Shown here in pieces: positions 26,551 to 41,687 of a stretch of 62,500 nucleotides of DNA (positions within the stretch are counted from its first letter, which is position 1; each line of letters starts with the position of its first letter). This DNA comes from Apostichopus japonicus. Taxonomy: Eukaryota > Echinodermata > Holothuroidea > Aspidochirotida > Stichopodidae. The translations under genes were made by a program, and so were the position numbers. The notes under the pieces are model-generated. The model did not search any database. It saw nothing but the letters and a program-made list of their open reading frames with translations, and was not told where the DNA came from. The stretch is taken from assembly GCF_037975245.1 (NCBI RefSeq), contig NC_092564.1, forward strand, positions 6,125,984 through 6,188,483, given 5' to 3'.

Positions 26551-27741
26551 ACTCATAAAAAATTGTACTCGAACGAGGACAAATAGTTGACCTTCTTTTC
26601 ATCATCATCTATAAAATGACGGGTATGAAAATGAAAAAAAAAAAAACACCTGCGACTTGTTAAACCATTTTTTGGTTTAAAATATGAACGAAAAAAAACC
26701 ACCTGTTTCAAATTTGTCGCCCGAACAAGGGTATCAATAAATCATTTAAATTGGTATGTAAACTACATGAAAGTGAATGAAAAATCAACCGATTTGAGTA
26801 GCTTTTTCAGTTTTATTTAGGATTTAGCAACACAGATTGGAATATGACGTTGGGATGATAACGAATGAACGTCAATGAAGGAGGTTTGCTGAGATCATTA
26901 TTAAAGGGTAAACAAGGAAGAAAAACCAAGATAAAAGGAAAAATATAGCACAAGATCAAAGCAATTGCTAACGGGTCAAAATTTTAATATATATATATAT
27001 AAATACCTTCTCATTACGTTTTCATATACACACCTTTACCTTCGAAACAGAGCACGCTTAATCTTTAACAAATGACTGCATGCGTTATTTTACCTGTAGC
27101 AATTTGATACTTTCCTTTACGCTGATAATTTTCGACAAAGAAGGGAAAACCACATGAATTTTCATATAAATCAACATGCAGGGATCCAACCGGAAGCACC
27201 TGTGTGATATAGAGCATGGGTTAATTATAAGTGTAGGGAACGTGTAGCTCATGTTTTAATTATTAATGATTCGAACAAAAAAAAGGTAAAGGCATTATTT
27301 TCGTTTTGACTGGGTGTCATTTGATTGACGTTCGTTGCGAATGAAGTTAGAGAGACCCACATAACTAATCACGTGTCTGTTTCGTTCCCTCATATCAGCA
27401 CATGTGTACAAAGACATTGTCATTCGTAATTATTCAAAGTTAATTTTTTATCAAAATGCACAATTTCTTGAAGTTTGTTATTATTGTTGCTTTACGGCTT
27501 TTAGAAAGTCAAATAATGCACGGTCAATCATCTCCATATTTTAAAACAAGGATATGGTTATATAGTTCATCGTCAAAACAGATTCCCTCACTGTAAGGTA
27601 TGTTGTTACTTAATCGAAAACTTCTCAATCTTTAGAAATATTTTGGAAACCCAAAACTCTCCCAAAAAGTACTTTGGAAAACTTCTTACAATGTTATCTT
27701 GCTAAACGTTTGAGATAGCAATACTTGTAATTTCTAAATTG

Positions 27742-27768
27742 CAATCAATCAATCAATCAATCAATCAA
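27742..27768. repeat. (AATC)n microsatellite
   Basis: About six perfect tetranucleotide units. Confidence 0.95.
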
Positions 27769-30700
27769 ATGTACACGAGCAGCCAAATGTTAGAACAAGC
27801 TGCATGGATATAAAATGCTGACCTCGTCAAAAAGCAGACGTAAACTCGTACTAATAGTCAGCATTTCTACCATATAAAAGTTACAAGTAAAAACATTTTC
27901 TTCTAAACTAGAAATTTTCTTGAAAGAGACATAAGGTCCACTAAAATGATCACTAGCCACTTCTTTTTTCGAAGCAACATCAGAAATTTAAAAATAAAAA
28001 TGGGAATATAATCTCCACTTCAATTTCAGTTTATGGCCAATGGCGACTCTGACATTGCAGGACAAAGAACTTAATTGTCTTAAGTATCTGAGTTGACTTT
28101 GAACGCCAAATTGATGACGAAACATCATGTTCCCACGTGATACTTATTTATTCTATATGTACGATCTATATACCATATATGTAACATATGTTTTGCTTCT
28201 AAAATGAAATAAGCCTAATAACATTATATCCCTATGGTTCATGATTATACAACGACTTGTTTCAATGCGTACAACATTCAAGATCCATAAACTGATATGT
28301 TGCTAGATCAAGATTTGTTGCTGGTATTTATCGACATTCTGTCTCCTTCATATTAATTATGATAATCCAATAAGAAACCCAACCTTTACCTATAAGATCA
28401 TGTGCAGTTATCTATTCCCTTTTCGAATCGACTAGTGATACCTAACACGAAGTGACACAGCCATGCATGATCAGAAGGGTGTCAGTCTCGCCGTAAGGGG
28501 ACTGGGGGGGGGGGAGGATTCATGGTGGATAAGGTTGTTTCATTTTCATGCACAGACTCTTATCATTTTTCATTGGCACAATCGTTTAATCTATGTAAAG
28601 CTTATTGTGTTTCTCTGGTTAAGACGTATGGCGTATGGGCTACGCTGGCTCCCTTGTCTTTATATTTTGGAAGCGGTATATTTTAGTAGAATTTTTCTTC
28701 CTTTTCAATATGTTTGATTACATCGATACACATTTCGCTCAGACGAGGACGGTTAAAGTAATCAGTAATCTATATACGTTTAACAACGTCCTTTTGATGA
28801 GAAATCTAACTCTTTGGGATGTCTAAAAATCGATAAATTGACAAAAATTGTGGTGCACAAAAGAGCTATATATTTTGTAGAATGTTGCAAAATTACAGCC
28901 CATCATAATACGCTGCTCTTTTTGTTTACCGCTACAATGTGCATCACCAGTCGCAGCTCTATATCATACATGTTGTGGAAGTCACTTTCTTCTGAAACAC
29001 ACTTACATGAACGACACATGTTTGAAACACAGGAAATTATGCATCGTGGAAATTTCCTTTATAGCCAGACATTTAATAGAAAGAAACCGTTTTTCACAGT
29101 TTTAAAGGCGATGATAGCCTGGCATGCATAAAAGGTAATATAACATATTCTGAGCGTTCATGTGTTAAATTAATGGCAAAAGAGAGGCTGTTTCGATATG
29201 TACATGGTGACAATTTGAGGAGAAGATAAAAAAAACTGCAACTTCACATGAATGCTGTTCATATTTTATTTCACACGTTGAATATACATTTGATTTATTT
29301 ATAATCTAAGTGACGGCAAAATTTAATTGAAGACGATAGTAAGATGTTTTTTACGTTAGAGCGTGAATGAGCATTAATTTTGTCAGTTTACTAGCATAAT
29401 TTAAGGTCATATGTTAAAGATCTATCCACGAGCATTTGTAGACGATCGCGTAATCTTTTGTGGAATTTATCTACTGCACTATAAATATAGAATTAATACT
29501 TAATCACATGACCACGTGTCTTGGATGTAAGAAGGCAGCACGCAAGAGTTCAAAATGTGGTCAGGTTGTTGGAAGTAGTGATGTAATGTTCAATTTTCGT
29601 TTAGTTTTTGTTGTTGTTTTGTGTGACTGCTGCGAGATTATAACACGCAGCCTTTCGGAGAGTTGATTTTACCTTTCATTTACGAATGAAAATAAGAAAG
29701 AGTAACGAATGATGATATAGCAAAAACAAGAACAACAAAAAAAGGAAAGAAGCTATCATTTACTGCTTTTGGAGTGGAATATTGGAAAGACTTCAAAGAC
29801 CTCGCTTGCTTGGCAGTCATAACATAAATTTCAAACATGCAAAATGTTAAGAGATTTACAGCTGTATGTACCATATGGTTTTTTATTTGTTTATATTTTA
29901 TTTTTTAATGCAGCGAACAAACTGAACGGGTGTTTACTATATAACGATGGGTTAATGACTTTTTCTAAGACAAAGACAATGTAATTGAATAAGAAAAAAA
30001 TGTTAACAGTCTACCTGTATGTCTGGAGAAGGTGTGGTAGGTCTATGTATATCGTTGATGAGACAACAACCTGCATCAAAACCAGGTATTCAGTTCTAGG
30101 TTAGTTCAAGTTATACAAGTATAGGATACATGAACCTACCACGCAAATAGTTATGAAAACTGTTTCGCAATTTTTAGACATGCATCCTAATATATTGATG
30201 GCCTTTAAAACCCTGTTTTATGACAAATTTGAGTTTGTTTTTTCTTTCTCGTCATCACATTTTGGCAATTCTAACGAATGACCTTTCAACATACGAAACA
30301 AGACCGGAAGTGAAGAACACGTGTTTTCGTCTTTTATACTCATCTCTAAAATAGAAATAAAAAGAACTTTGCGAACATAATGTCAATTACTCAAAAACCT
30401 CGATTTGATCCTTACTCCTACAGGTTTTTATTGCATGTCTTTTCAATTGTTTTTTTGTCGCAATTGAACCAATGATGACATAAATCAATACCAAAGAATG
30501 CCAATTGAAGATTGATTAATATTAGCACGATGAAAGTAAACAAAGATAGATAACAGCCACACTTCGACAGATAACAAACTAATTCCCCTAATTGATTTAA
30601 TATTATTCTCGCTTTCAACTCTTATCCAATCCCAAAGCTACATATATATGTATACGGTTTATCTCTCTACTTGCAATAAAATACCGTTTATGTTGTTTCA

Positions 30701-31420
30701 TACCTGTTTTCGTTTATCCCGTATTTCTTTCTTATTTTGTGCGGTATTTTATCACATTTTGTTCTCCTTATTTCGAGTTCTCAAATCCCCAAGATACAAA
30801 ATTCAAGATCAAGTTTGACATGTATACCCCTCGCATTTGAATACAAAATGAAAGTTTGTCCGCCAGGATTTAATGAAATTATATACGAGGGTACAGACGA
30901 TAAAAAGTTTTGGGTATCTCTTAATCAGCTTTTTGGACGTCTGTGATAAAGAACAGTGGCTCCTTTGGGACCTTATTGATGTGTGCTTTTTAGCAAGTTC
31001 CAATGAAATTTTTCCTTGACGTTCTGCTTAATCCTACAACAAAGTTCACATATATATAAAAGGGGGAAAAATACTACCAAAATTGTCAAAAGCACCGTAG
31101 CGTGTATGTAATTTTCGGTTGTAAACATGTTATTTATTTCGTAACCATCTGATAGAATTCTCTGACAAAATTTATAACCCGATGACAATAAACAGGATCT
31201 TTTTGACTTGGAATTTCTTAATTAAGGGAAATACTTGAAGTGACGAAAAAGAAAGAAGTAAAAAAAAAATGTTTTAAGTATAGTAAACAAAGCAAAATCA
31301 GTTGCGAAGATTCGTATTCAAGCATAGATATTTTCATTGCTCAGAATTTGCCAAATTCTTGAAACATTAGAAAAGATTATTCTTCACAGACCGACACTTT
31401 AAAAATCCAAAACGTGAAAA

Positions 31421-31660
31421 TTCCAAAGTGAGAATTATCACTTTGAAAGTGATATGCTGATTACTCTTCAAAGGAGAAACAGTCACTTTTTTTCCAGAAT
31501 TAGTGACTTCATGTCAAATTTGCCGCTAAGGCTAGCGTGCAATTTTACTATAAAGGCGCATAATATTATTTGTTAGAATCCCCTCTAAGGAGAAGTCTCC
31601 AATCACACACGGTGGAAGAGTGTGGACACTCTGTAAACATGCGTTCCCACTCTTTAGGAA
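31421..31660. mobile_element. second full-length 240-bp TIR (MITE-like) element
   Basis: The same length as the copy at 9072-9311. It starts TTCCAAAGTGAGAATTATCA and the reverse complement of its end is TTCCTAAAGAGTGGGAA, then CAGAGTGTCCACACTCTTCC. Internal words AAGGAG, GTGACTTCATGTCAAATTTG and the GAGTGTGGACACTC end motif match the first cluster. It is more diverged and lies inside the Hox1 intron. Confidence 0.6.
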
Positions 31661-33257
31661 AAATGGTGTTTACATTCACTTGCAACTTATATACATAACA
31701 AGTTTGATTGTCTCATCCCCAAGCAACCCTTTTCTACCAAAAATAAATACATAAATAAAATATAACAGCCAAAAATGAAATATTGTTGTTGATATGATAT
31801 CATTGAAAACAACTGTAGGTTAAATCTAACGGAATGGATGTGGTTTTGCGCAGGCAGCATACAATAGACGTTAGAAGAAAACCTGACAGCAAATGGGCTC
31901 TTTGTATTCTGTGGTATAGTACAAGGGAGAAGAGTTACAATGCTTAAATACACTAAGTTTGTGCGGAATTCCGTTTATCATCAATAGTCAAATAAATTGG
32001 GACTTTTGAAGTAAAAAATGTTTTTTTTCCTTCAAACATTCCAACTAGTAATCACCTTGTGGTACCGTATAAAGGTTGTTTTTAATGTATGAATATACAA
32101 GAATACTATAAACAAACGGTGTTATGTGCTCTGACTTCTAAATGGCTTTCCAAACATGAGCAGCTGAACGCGGAAAAATTGGTACGAATTTTTATTGACA
32201 GGTTAAACAATTTTTCTTTTGTAGTGTATTCTTATGAATAGAATGTTAAAAGTTTGTGAAAATTGACTTTATATTGACAGCACTTTTTTTGAACAAGTGA
32301 TGTATTATCTAGTGACGCGAAAATGACAGAACCGGTACTAAACGTTCATTGTCAATTGGTTACATTCCACTTACAAATGAACAAGTCTTTAGTGAGGAAA
32401 CACCTTAAAATATTCGAATCCAATAGATTTTTTGAATTGTCTGTAATTTGTCATTTAGTTTGTACACTTTCAAAACTATCAATCTTTCCTTCAAACTAAA
32501 GAGGACAAATAAATATGTGAATTGAATGAATGAAATGACTGACATTTCAGAATTGTTTTTTTTTTATTGATATTTGACATTGTTTCATGATGTAGGAAAG
32601 GAAAGTATAACTAAATGATAGATTGTATTACAATATTATTAACGTCTAATGAAGACAATTACGACTAATTAAAACAAGTTAATCTTCTTAATAAAGTGAT
32701 CCATGCCTGCACAATACAATCAGCTCATCGATTTACCACTTTAAATGCCATCCCGAAAAGTAATAATAAACACATTTTTACTATGTAGATTTTTGATTCG
32801 GTTGGGCCTAGATTCATCGCCGTGGATTAACGCTTAACGTAATAAACGTTCTGGCGAACAAATTTGTGAGGAAAAGGAGAGATCTGTTTAATCACTCGCA
32901 CAGCAATATATTAAGGGTAATTATTCTTGATCACTTACAAGTATAGTGTTCAAAGAACGTTGTGTAAAGTTGGTTTCCATAAACGGATAGATGAGAAGTA
33001 AAAGCATTAAGACTAAGTAAAAGGAATAATAAGATAATACAAAATTAAAAGAAACTTGTGTAACTGTTAAATTTCCCTAAATTAAATTACCTTTATGTGT
33101 CTGTTATTTTAATATTTATTTATTTTTAATGATCTATGATTAGAGGAAACAGGATCTTTTTGACTCTTTTCTTCCAAAGATTCACTAATCCTTTTTCCCT
33201 CTCTATATAGTATACATTCGAATGGTGTTCAACATTGTAGAATCATGACGCATATGC

Positions 33258-33260
<3 letters not shown>

Positions 33261-33334
<74 letters not shown>

Positions 33335-33350
33335 TTATACATATACATAT
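33261..33350. repeat. (TA)n array
   Basis: About 90 bp of TA dinucleotides ending in TTTATATTTATACATA variants. Confidence 0.97.
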
Positions 33351-35289
33351 AAAACCATGATGAAACCATCTAGCCAAGCTTGCCAATGTAGTCTTTAGTA
33401 TACAATATGTCTATATAGCGCAGAATGATGTAGTGGCACTTATCTTAGAGTGCACAGCCCATTTCCGTTTTGATGGTGGATTTGCCCTAAGGCTACAATG
33501 ATATGAGACGACAACTACCTGTGCGGATATAGAGAAAGGCTGGTATAGGTACATACTATATTAGTATACTATATTTTACCAATGAGTTTACAGTACATGC
33601 CATGCATTGCTCGTCATTCTAATCATGTATCAATGTTTATGTACGTATTCTATAAGTCTGCGGTTTTTCGTTCGTGATTGAGATTCATTTTACGAAGTTT
33701 TTGCTCCATTTTAAAGCGCTGCAATTGACGACACATTTTATTAAATTTGCATCGGAGGTAATGATGGAAACCTTGAAATATTTATATAGTGTTCGACATG
33801 GTTATTATAAATACTAATGGCTTCTGTTATGTTATTAGCAAAACCGTGGGCTTTGTTGCAAATATACGATAGAGCCGACAGAGTCGTTAATAACCTGTTA
33901 TTAAACTTTCAATGCGTCAGAAATCAAATATAGTCTGAAATTGAATAATTGTAGACGTTTCGTGAATACATGATGTGATATTATACATTACAAAACTTGT
34001 AACATTACACGCTAAAGAAAAATATAGTCGGTTCTGCACCTGCCTTTGTTTAATTCTGCATACACTAAATACAAATTGGTCAAGTAAACTAACTCATATA
34101 ACGAATGTATGAATAAGTGTTGGTTTCCAACTTGAACAACCAAATGTTCATTGGACATAGACACCCCCCCCCCATTCCCCTCCCAGCGATGGATGGTACA
34201 TCACGTGACTTGTTATTTGACATGAGGTCATTGATCCTAATTTCCGCACTACCCAAACATGACTTGACTCTGTCAAGCTGTGTTTATTACTAAAGAGAAT
34301 TAATAATAATAGATGTAAACAATGTAATTTAAACAGTTCATATAAAACAGTTTTGAAAATATTTTAAGAGACAATTCTCTGAAAAGGCTTGTTAAGCAGC
34401 AATAGAGGCTGAATGTTTCACTTTTCTGTTTCCTTAACATTTATTCAAATTCTACGTTATTTTTGGAGGATTCATTAAGGCACGTTGAGACTTGGTGACC
34501 TAATCATATTAGCATATAATCATAAATGGCTATACATCATAGAGATGATAGTGTTATAGCCAATTTTGTATGGTAATTATGTCTATTCTCAATAAATAAC
34601 TGCACGTACAAAATTAAACAAGTTTTTTTTTTTAAAAGCGAAAGATTACGTGAAATAACTTCGTGCAATAAAATTGTGACGAGTTCAATGGTTCCAAATA
34701 TCGTAGCTCCTTTTGCAATACAAACATTTACCCTGTAATTGTTTTCTATATAGTGTTGAATTTTAGATGATAACGATAAGTACTTTACATTATGTATTAA
34801 TAATATTAAAAAACAAGGTTATGTTACAATAATACCGGTAGATACATTTTTAAAGAATGCCGATAACAGTTTGATGTAACTGTTAACTGTTCACAGTTTT
34901 ACTTAAAATATAATATTTTAATGCAATTTCTGAATGATTTTTCATCATTAATCGATATTTCCAGATTTGAGTAAATCTATCGCAATTCCACGAATTTGTC
35001 GATTGGACATCAAAGTTGAGATATTGCAATTCATCTTTATAAATATTGAAAATAAATTAGCTACAATGTTGCTGAGCTTTATCTTATATCTTGAAAATAT
35101 TTCAGGAAACTATACATTTTCCGAAAATTGTAGTTCACACACTGAATAAAAGGTACATCTGTATTTTCGCTCGGTAGCCTAAGCAATTTGAAGCTGAAAA
35201 CCACCCGTTTACATTGAAACTTGCTTCCACAAAACCAATTCCGTCTTACTCTTGTTCACCCAGTTCGGACATTTTTTCTACACTGTGTT

Positions 35290-35399
35290 ATATCCCGCTC
35301 AGAGCACTCGTGTTGTCAGTACGAGCAGTATATGTTTCTATCAGATCAAGGTTAGGAACTGTTTGTACTGACAATACCAGTGCTTTGAGAGCATGATAT
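35290..35399. ncRNA. candidate microRNA-like hairpin
   Basis: Two arms, 35290-35322 and 35365-35399, are inverted copies. AGAGCACTCGTGTTGTCAGT in the left arm faces ACTGACAATACCAGTGCTTT in the right arm. About 29 of 33 positions pair if G:U is allowed, with one 2-nt bulge, a two-base internal mismatch and a single C:C mismatch. The loop is 42 nt. Length and imperfect stem resemble an animal pre-miRNA. Neither arm matches a microRNA I remember. It could also be an old inverted-repeat transposon fragment. Strand is undecided; the minus strand would make it intronic to Hox1. Confidence 0.35.
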
Positions 35400-37589
35400 T
35401 GGACCACAGTTTAGAGAGGTATTAGCATTAGGAAATTGTCCCAACTGGCTGCTCTTGTTGTAGTTCTAATGAATATTGAATACCGCAAACAAGACAGTTG
35501 TTTGTAGCTAACGACCGTGTTTCTTTGAAAAGTAATATAAGCTTTTGTTTGACAAGTGTAGAAACTGAATGGTTAAACACTATACAGTGGGTCACTGACA
35601 TTAACTAGTTTTATACCTTCTTTTGAAAGCACCGTGAAACTGTGACTGTTTAAAAAAAAAACCTATACGCTTGACTAGTTGTAATTCCACAAAGCCAGAG
35701 GTGTTCATATTACACAAGTTTTTTTCTCCTTTTGCACTAAAAGTAAAAAGGAATGTCACCACATGGGATATATACTTAAACCAGCTGGATGTACTTGATG
35801 AGGCGCAGGCATGTCTATATACCCGTTGCCGACAAAACATCTCATTCATATTCCTTTTAAATTGAGCATCAGCCTTCCCTTTTTCCTTTAATAAAAACCT
35901 GTAACAGATGAGTTCGTCTGCATGGCAAGACGCCGCCTGGTACCGTATATATAAGACTATATAGTTTTATGAAGAAAACACGACATGCAGGGAATATATA
36001 GTCAATGTGTGCACAAAGCATAACTGTATAATACAAACGGGCTTTTAGATATACATGCTATATAAATAGACTGATTCTATATGAAGTACGCGGACGAAGA
36101 TTTACTAAGGGATTAAGCGTGGATTCTGATATTTGTACTCCACTTGATGTAAGCGATATGATCAAGGGTAAAGAACACACGGGAAAGGACCAAAGCGGTC
36201 TAGCTAGGCTATATCTTTTCCCCTCCTCTTTTTGGTTTGGTGTGTGTGTGTCTTCAATTCCTATGCACCATCGTATAACCCTGAACTAATGTGACCTTAT
36301 GTGGTATTGTTCAAGTAAATAACAAACTCCTAGTACGGTAATAGGCGTATATGTAATTCTATAAAGTCAAGACTATACACATTTTGAAGCTTTACAAATA
36401 GCACACAAAAGGAAGTACCTGACAATATGAACAGACTGGTTTTTTTTCCCCCAAGTTCTTTTTGGTTAGAAAGAACACAAGAGTCAAAATAACCGCCAGT
36501 TTGTGTATAGGACTAACGTCGATGTTGACTTTACTATGAAAGCCGGTATTATACTGCCCCATTATGTATTTTGCTTAAAATAATTCTAAAGGAGATATGT
36601 GTTCACTTCAGTTCGGTGTTCCTTTGATTGCAAACTACAGCAAGGATAGCAAAATGCAAGCAATATATATTGACTTATTCAACACTGAAGCAACATGCAC
36701 AATTAGTTTACACCTATCCCATAACTAAACTATTACTCACAGCTTGATTATCATGGATCAAACATTCCCAACAGAAAATAAAAAATGATATAGAATAAGA
36801 ATTTATAACAGAATAAAATCTTCACCTATATTGTAGAGAGTTATGATATTATTTCAAAAAAAGGTTTGGACACTTTTTACAAGTATTCCGGCTGGTTCAA
36901 TGTTATTTAGTTCAATACCGAACCAATCGAACGTAATTATAACGAAGGCTATAATATGTCACAATTTGTCAGGTTTTCCTATAGATAGATGGTATCTCTA
37001 TTCGATCGGTTAAGACTAGGAAAACAATTATAAAAATGAAATCATTATTTGGAAAGAAGCACAAAATTCAATTCAGCAACGAAGAAACCATAGAAAAATT
37101 AATTAAAACCCGACATGTATATCACTAGGATGATAATAAAACCATAAATAGTGAAACATTTACGGAGTTTAATATTATATAGTTTGAAATGGACCATCGT
37201 TTTTTGGGTAAACATTTCCTAATCGGAGAGAAGGTCAGAAACTTGAAAACAGAGAAAAAGAACACTATGTCAAGCTATAGTCCCTTATGCCTATAGTGAA
37301 TATATCTTCAACAGAGTTCAGTGTATTTCGGTAATCGTGAGACTGTATTGCTTGTGGCTAGCTTAACCTGTGATATTTCTGGGCCAGTCTATTTTTTTTT
37401 ATATCCACAATTTTTTTTTTTATATCACTAGAAAGAAAAAGAAAAAAACATTTTTAACAGCTAAATCTCATGGGATAACAGGACTTATCAAAACTTGTTG
37501 CAAGTATATATTTTAAGGTGTAATTGTATTACATAATCGGGATTTTATCCCGTGTCAGTGAGAACCAAAATAAATGGTAACAATAATGA

Positions 37590-37665
37590 AAGATAGATAT
37601 AATAACAACAACAACAACAACAAGAGGAACAACAATAACACGAACATCGGCGACAACAACAACAG
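37590..37665. repeat. (AAC)n-rich low-complexity stretch
   Basis: AACAAC repeats with interruptions. The Val-rich open frame on the opposite strand is an artefact. Confidence 0.85.
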
Positions 37666-38775
37666 AAAAATTCAAAGTCTTGGGGCAAAACGTGAAAAGT
37701 AGACCAATTATCGACACATTTTCAGAGATGCGAATGACACAAGAAGAAAAATACTTTTGACAATGTTTGAATATCTGATATGAGAGGTCCGCATATTTTA
37801 ACCAAGCCTACCAGATATTATACTCAAAATAAGATTGTGTTCGATATAATGTTAGCTTCATTTACATATTTACACACAGCTAAGAATGAAAGCAAATAAT
37901 ATGGCATTCCAGTTTGGTTGTTAACATCTCATCCCGCCAGCTTGATACTTTGTTTCTAATGACTTTTCATCACATGTAAACAAAAATGAAAAATTAACCT
38001 AATTAAAAGCAAGCTAGATCATAGTCAAGCTAATAAACTAAATTTTTAGGAGATTTCTATGTCAATGGGCATTGCCCCCTCCCCCCCAAATGATCAATAT
38101 CAGCTTAAGCCTGTGACAATGCTGTCGATATATCTTTATTAGTCATATGTCGTAAATGGTATGTCCGTAAGGTAAATCGTAAAATATGAGCGTACGGAAT
38201 CAATTCAACTCTCACACAGTAAAAAAAATAAGCCCAATATATATATTTTTTTTTTGGGGGGGGGGGCCAAACAAAAATACCAAACGATACAATAAATGAG
38301 GAAAAAATTGCATGCGCGATTCTTTTCTTAATTAAATTCTTAATTAAATCGTAGTTACAATGACCAGCGATTCAAAACAGCATTAGTCAATCCTTTGGCC
38401 CGAGCTGTTCATGACACTTGGGACACGCATAGAGATCAAATTTGTGGGATCAGACTTATCAACTCTCTGAATAATTAAGAAGTTGTAAAGTTGACTCAAT
38501 TAAACTGAACGTGTTAAGCTTCTCGTTGACATTAGCTACTATACCCCCTAATTTCTAACACCCAGGTGACTAACCTATAACCAAACAAGAAATTGGTGTA
38601 AATCAAGCATCTTTTTAGGATGTTTTTTTTTGTGGCCTTTTTTGCAGACGTACCTTTCATCCCCTGTCACGTTTGTGAAATAAGCCATTCGTCCTAGAAA
38701 ACAGAGTCATTATAACTTTGAAGAAACCAATTTCTCTTGGGTTTCTTTGATTATTGGCAGTCTACGCGAGACATG

Positions 38776-38893
<118 letters not shown>

Positions 38894-41165
38894 AAGCATT
38901 CACAAAAAAAATAAACTGACGAATTTGGGGAATGTGTAGGCAGTCTAGTTGTATATGAAGAATTTGGTTGCTTTTTATATAATTTTATAAACGAAGATGT
39001 AAGACAATAATTTGCTATAATCTTGAGTAAACCATATTTTCAAACGTATTGATGTTAAACGATAATAATAGAAAGAATTCCAATGACAACAACCCTATAT
39101 GGTTGTTATTACGTTTCAGTCATTACTGTTATTATTGTTATTGTTACTGTTATGAACTTTTGAATACCGTACCTGTGATATTTACACAACAATATGAACT
39201 TTAGTATATCAGATATGCATGTAGTCATTTCAACATTGTAAATAACCGTAACTAGCTATATAAATGCTGACCTTTTCAGATATTGTCTGACTTTATATAA
39301 TCTCATTATTTTCTGCGGACGTAAAGTTTCACTCAAATGTTTCGCAAGGATTATCTATTCTGCTTCGAACACAAGTATAAACGAATGTCAAATTAAGACA
39401 AACGTTCCCTTTGAGAGGTAAAGGCCTATATGATAAAACAGTCTTACACTTTCATATATCAAAAACACGTTTGAACCTATATACAAAACATAATACGAAA
39501 TATTATTCCCTGTACCAAACTTGTGCTGACAATATTTTCTGTATAATTTTGAAAGCGGTGTAGCTTTTATAGTTTTGCCGGCTTCTTTCTGTTTTTGATT
39601 TTTTCCCCTTTTATTGTTTAGTTTTGCAACAACAGCTGCGTTTTCATGGTAAAAATTGCATGTGTCTTTTGTGAAGAGTACTATAGTGTATCAATAATTG
39701 CAAATACACCTGGCGTTTGCATCCTATGGAGTTATTGTTTCTACTATGTGTGGGGAAAAAATCGTATAGTTGTAAACAGCTTAGTGTTACCGATCACCAT
39801 ACGGCGAAAGAATAAAGAAAAGTCAATGTTAAGCCGCTTAAATACATGTCACCGGTACAATCTGCATACAATGGGACCGCCAACGCAGAATGCTGTACAA
39901 CAGGGGGACGTCATTCTGGAAGTGTATTTTATGCATGTGGTTGAAGGTTTTACATGAGGTTCTTAAAGAACTTAATAATCTAAAAAAAAACATATTATTA
40001 TTATTATTAAGTTGTCTTACTAATTCTTTGAACTTGCTGCTTGAAATACCCCTGGTTTTTAAAGAAACATCACGGGGATATTAAACAAACACTTAACATT
40101 TCATTATAGCCATGGTAGCAGTCAAAAGAGGTGGGCGGGGGGGGGGGGGGGCGATTATTTAAATGGTTTCCATTGACTCCATTGCCCCAGGTGTCTATAA
40201 ACTCGAGGATGTGTTCCTTCTGTCAAAGTTTACCTCAAAACTGCTTTTTGGTTAAAAAGGTTCAACGCGACTAATATTAGCATCATTTCGCCAATTTATA
40301 ACAAATATTCACTTTAATTAATAATTTTTTTAAGTGATTCATAATTTTTACATAATTATTGCAAATATTGCAACAGGTTTGTCTGGTTTTTATAACATCC
40401 ATTAGTAGAAACGATAATTTGTAAAAAGTTTGTTTGAAGGTTTTGTAATAAGAATAAGAAAATGAAAAGAAAAAAAAAATCTTTGAGGTGTAAATTTGGA
40501 GGAAAGAGGCTGACTGTCTTGATGCATCTATATATGCAAAAAGATCGTCATTAAAACTTCTGAAAATAAATTTTTACTGACCATAACTTTTCTTAAGCTT
40601 CAATTGAACATTTTTATTGTACAATTTTTTGGTTATACGACTTAATTTATTTCTTTTTAAAGAACAACTGAAGATGTAACGTAAAAGTTCAAATATCTAA
40701 AGAAAAAAAATTATATCTATTTTTTTAATCAACTTAATAATATTATTGTCATCCTGTTTTAGATTATAGTTTGACTGTTTGCTCTATACCTGACTTGATC
40801 TAGTACGTAGTCTAATAACTCAAACAATATTTGTGTGATAATAAACATAAAATAATGTTCAAGTTAATTATGCCCGTGTTTGATATTATTTGAATTGAGG
40901 TGATAAATCATAAAGCATCAATGCATTACGACAATGCATGTTTCCCAACACGCCTCGCACATGCGTTTACAATTTATCGAATCGCCATGCAGACATAATA
41001 TATCTACATGATAAGCTCATATAGCCTAGTATTTTATCAGATTAAATTTACGTTCGATTAGCTACAAGTTTTTAACTACTTTTACAAAACCTATTACTCT
41101 GTTATGTTTTCTAAAAAACTTAGTTAATAGTTGTTGTTTACTTACATTAAAATAAAAAAAAGGAT

Positions 41166-41210
41166 TGGGTTGGTGGGGTGGGTGGGTGAGTGGGTGGGTG
41201 GGTGAGGGGG
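41166..41210 (+). other. G-quadruplex-capable tract in the Hox1 intron
   Basis: Nine or so runs of three or more G separated by 1-4 bases (GGTGGGGTGGGTGGGTGAG and onward to GAGGGGG), about 480 nt inside the intron from the exon 1 donor. The G-rich strand is the template strand of Hox1. Confidence 0.6.
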
Positions 41211-41687
41211 TATATGTAATACAGGTTCGTGAAATATGACTTTGGGGTAAAATAAATAGATATGCAGACTTTTACAATGATTTTATCACTTTTGTGACAA
41301 ATAATGACTTCTTTTTGTAATATTATGTTATATAATTTCATTGCATATATGTGACATCTGACGCATACGACTAAAAAAAACCTCTTTTATCAACCAGAAG
41401 TTATGTAACTGTTCTGTAGTTTATGTTACATGATATAAAATACTCCATGGAAATCCTTCAACAATATATGACATCTAATGTGGTTCCAATATAGTACATT
41501 TTGAGAATCTTACATAAAATTTAACATCCGAACGTGTTGCAGATATATATTGATAACGCAAAATATTTTCGCCTGTGGTTTATGCTATATGGTATGATAA
41601 TGGATTAACCTAGCTAGAAAAAAAGAAAGCAAATGTAAGTAAAGAAAATAGAAAAATGTTATAAATCAAAAGAGTAACAGAACTTAC

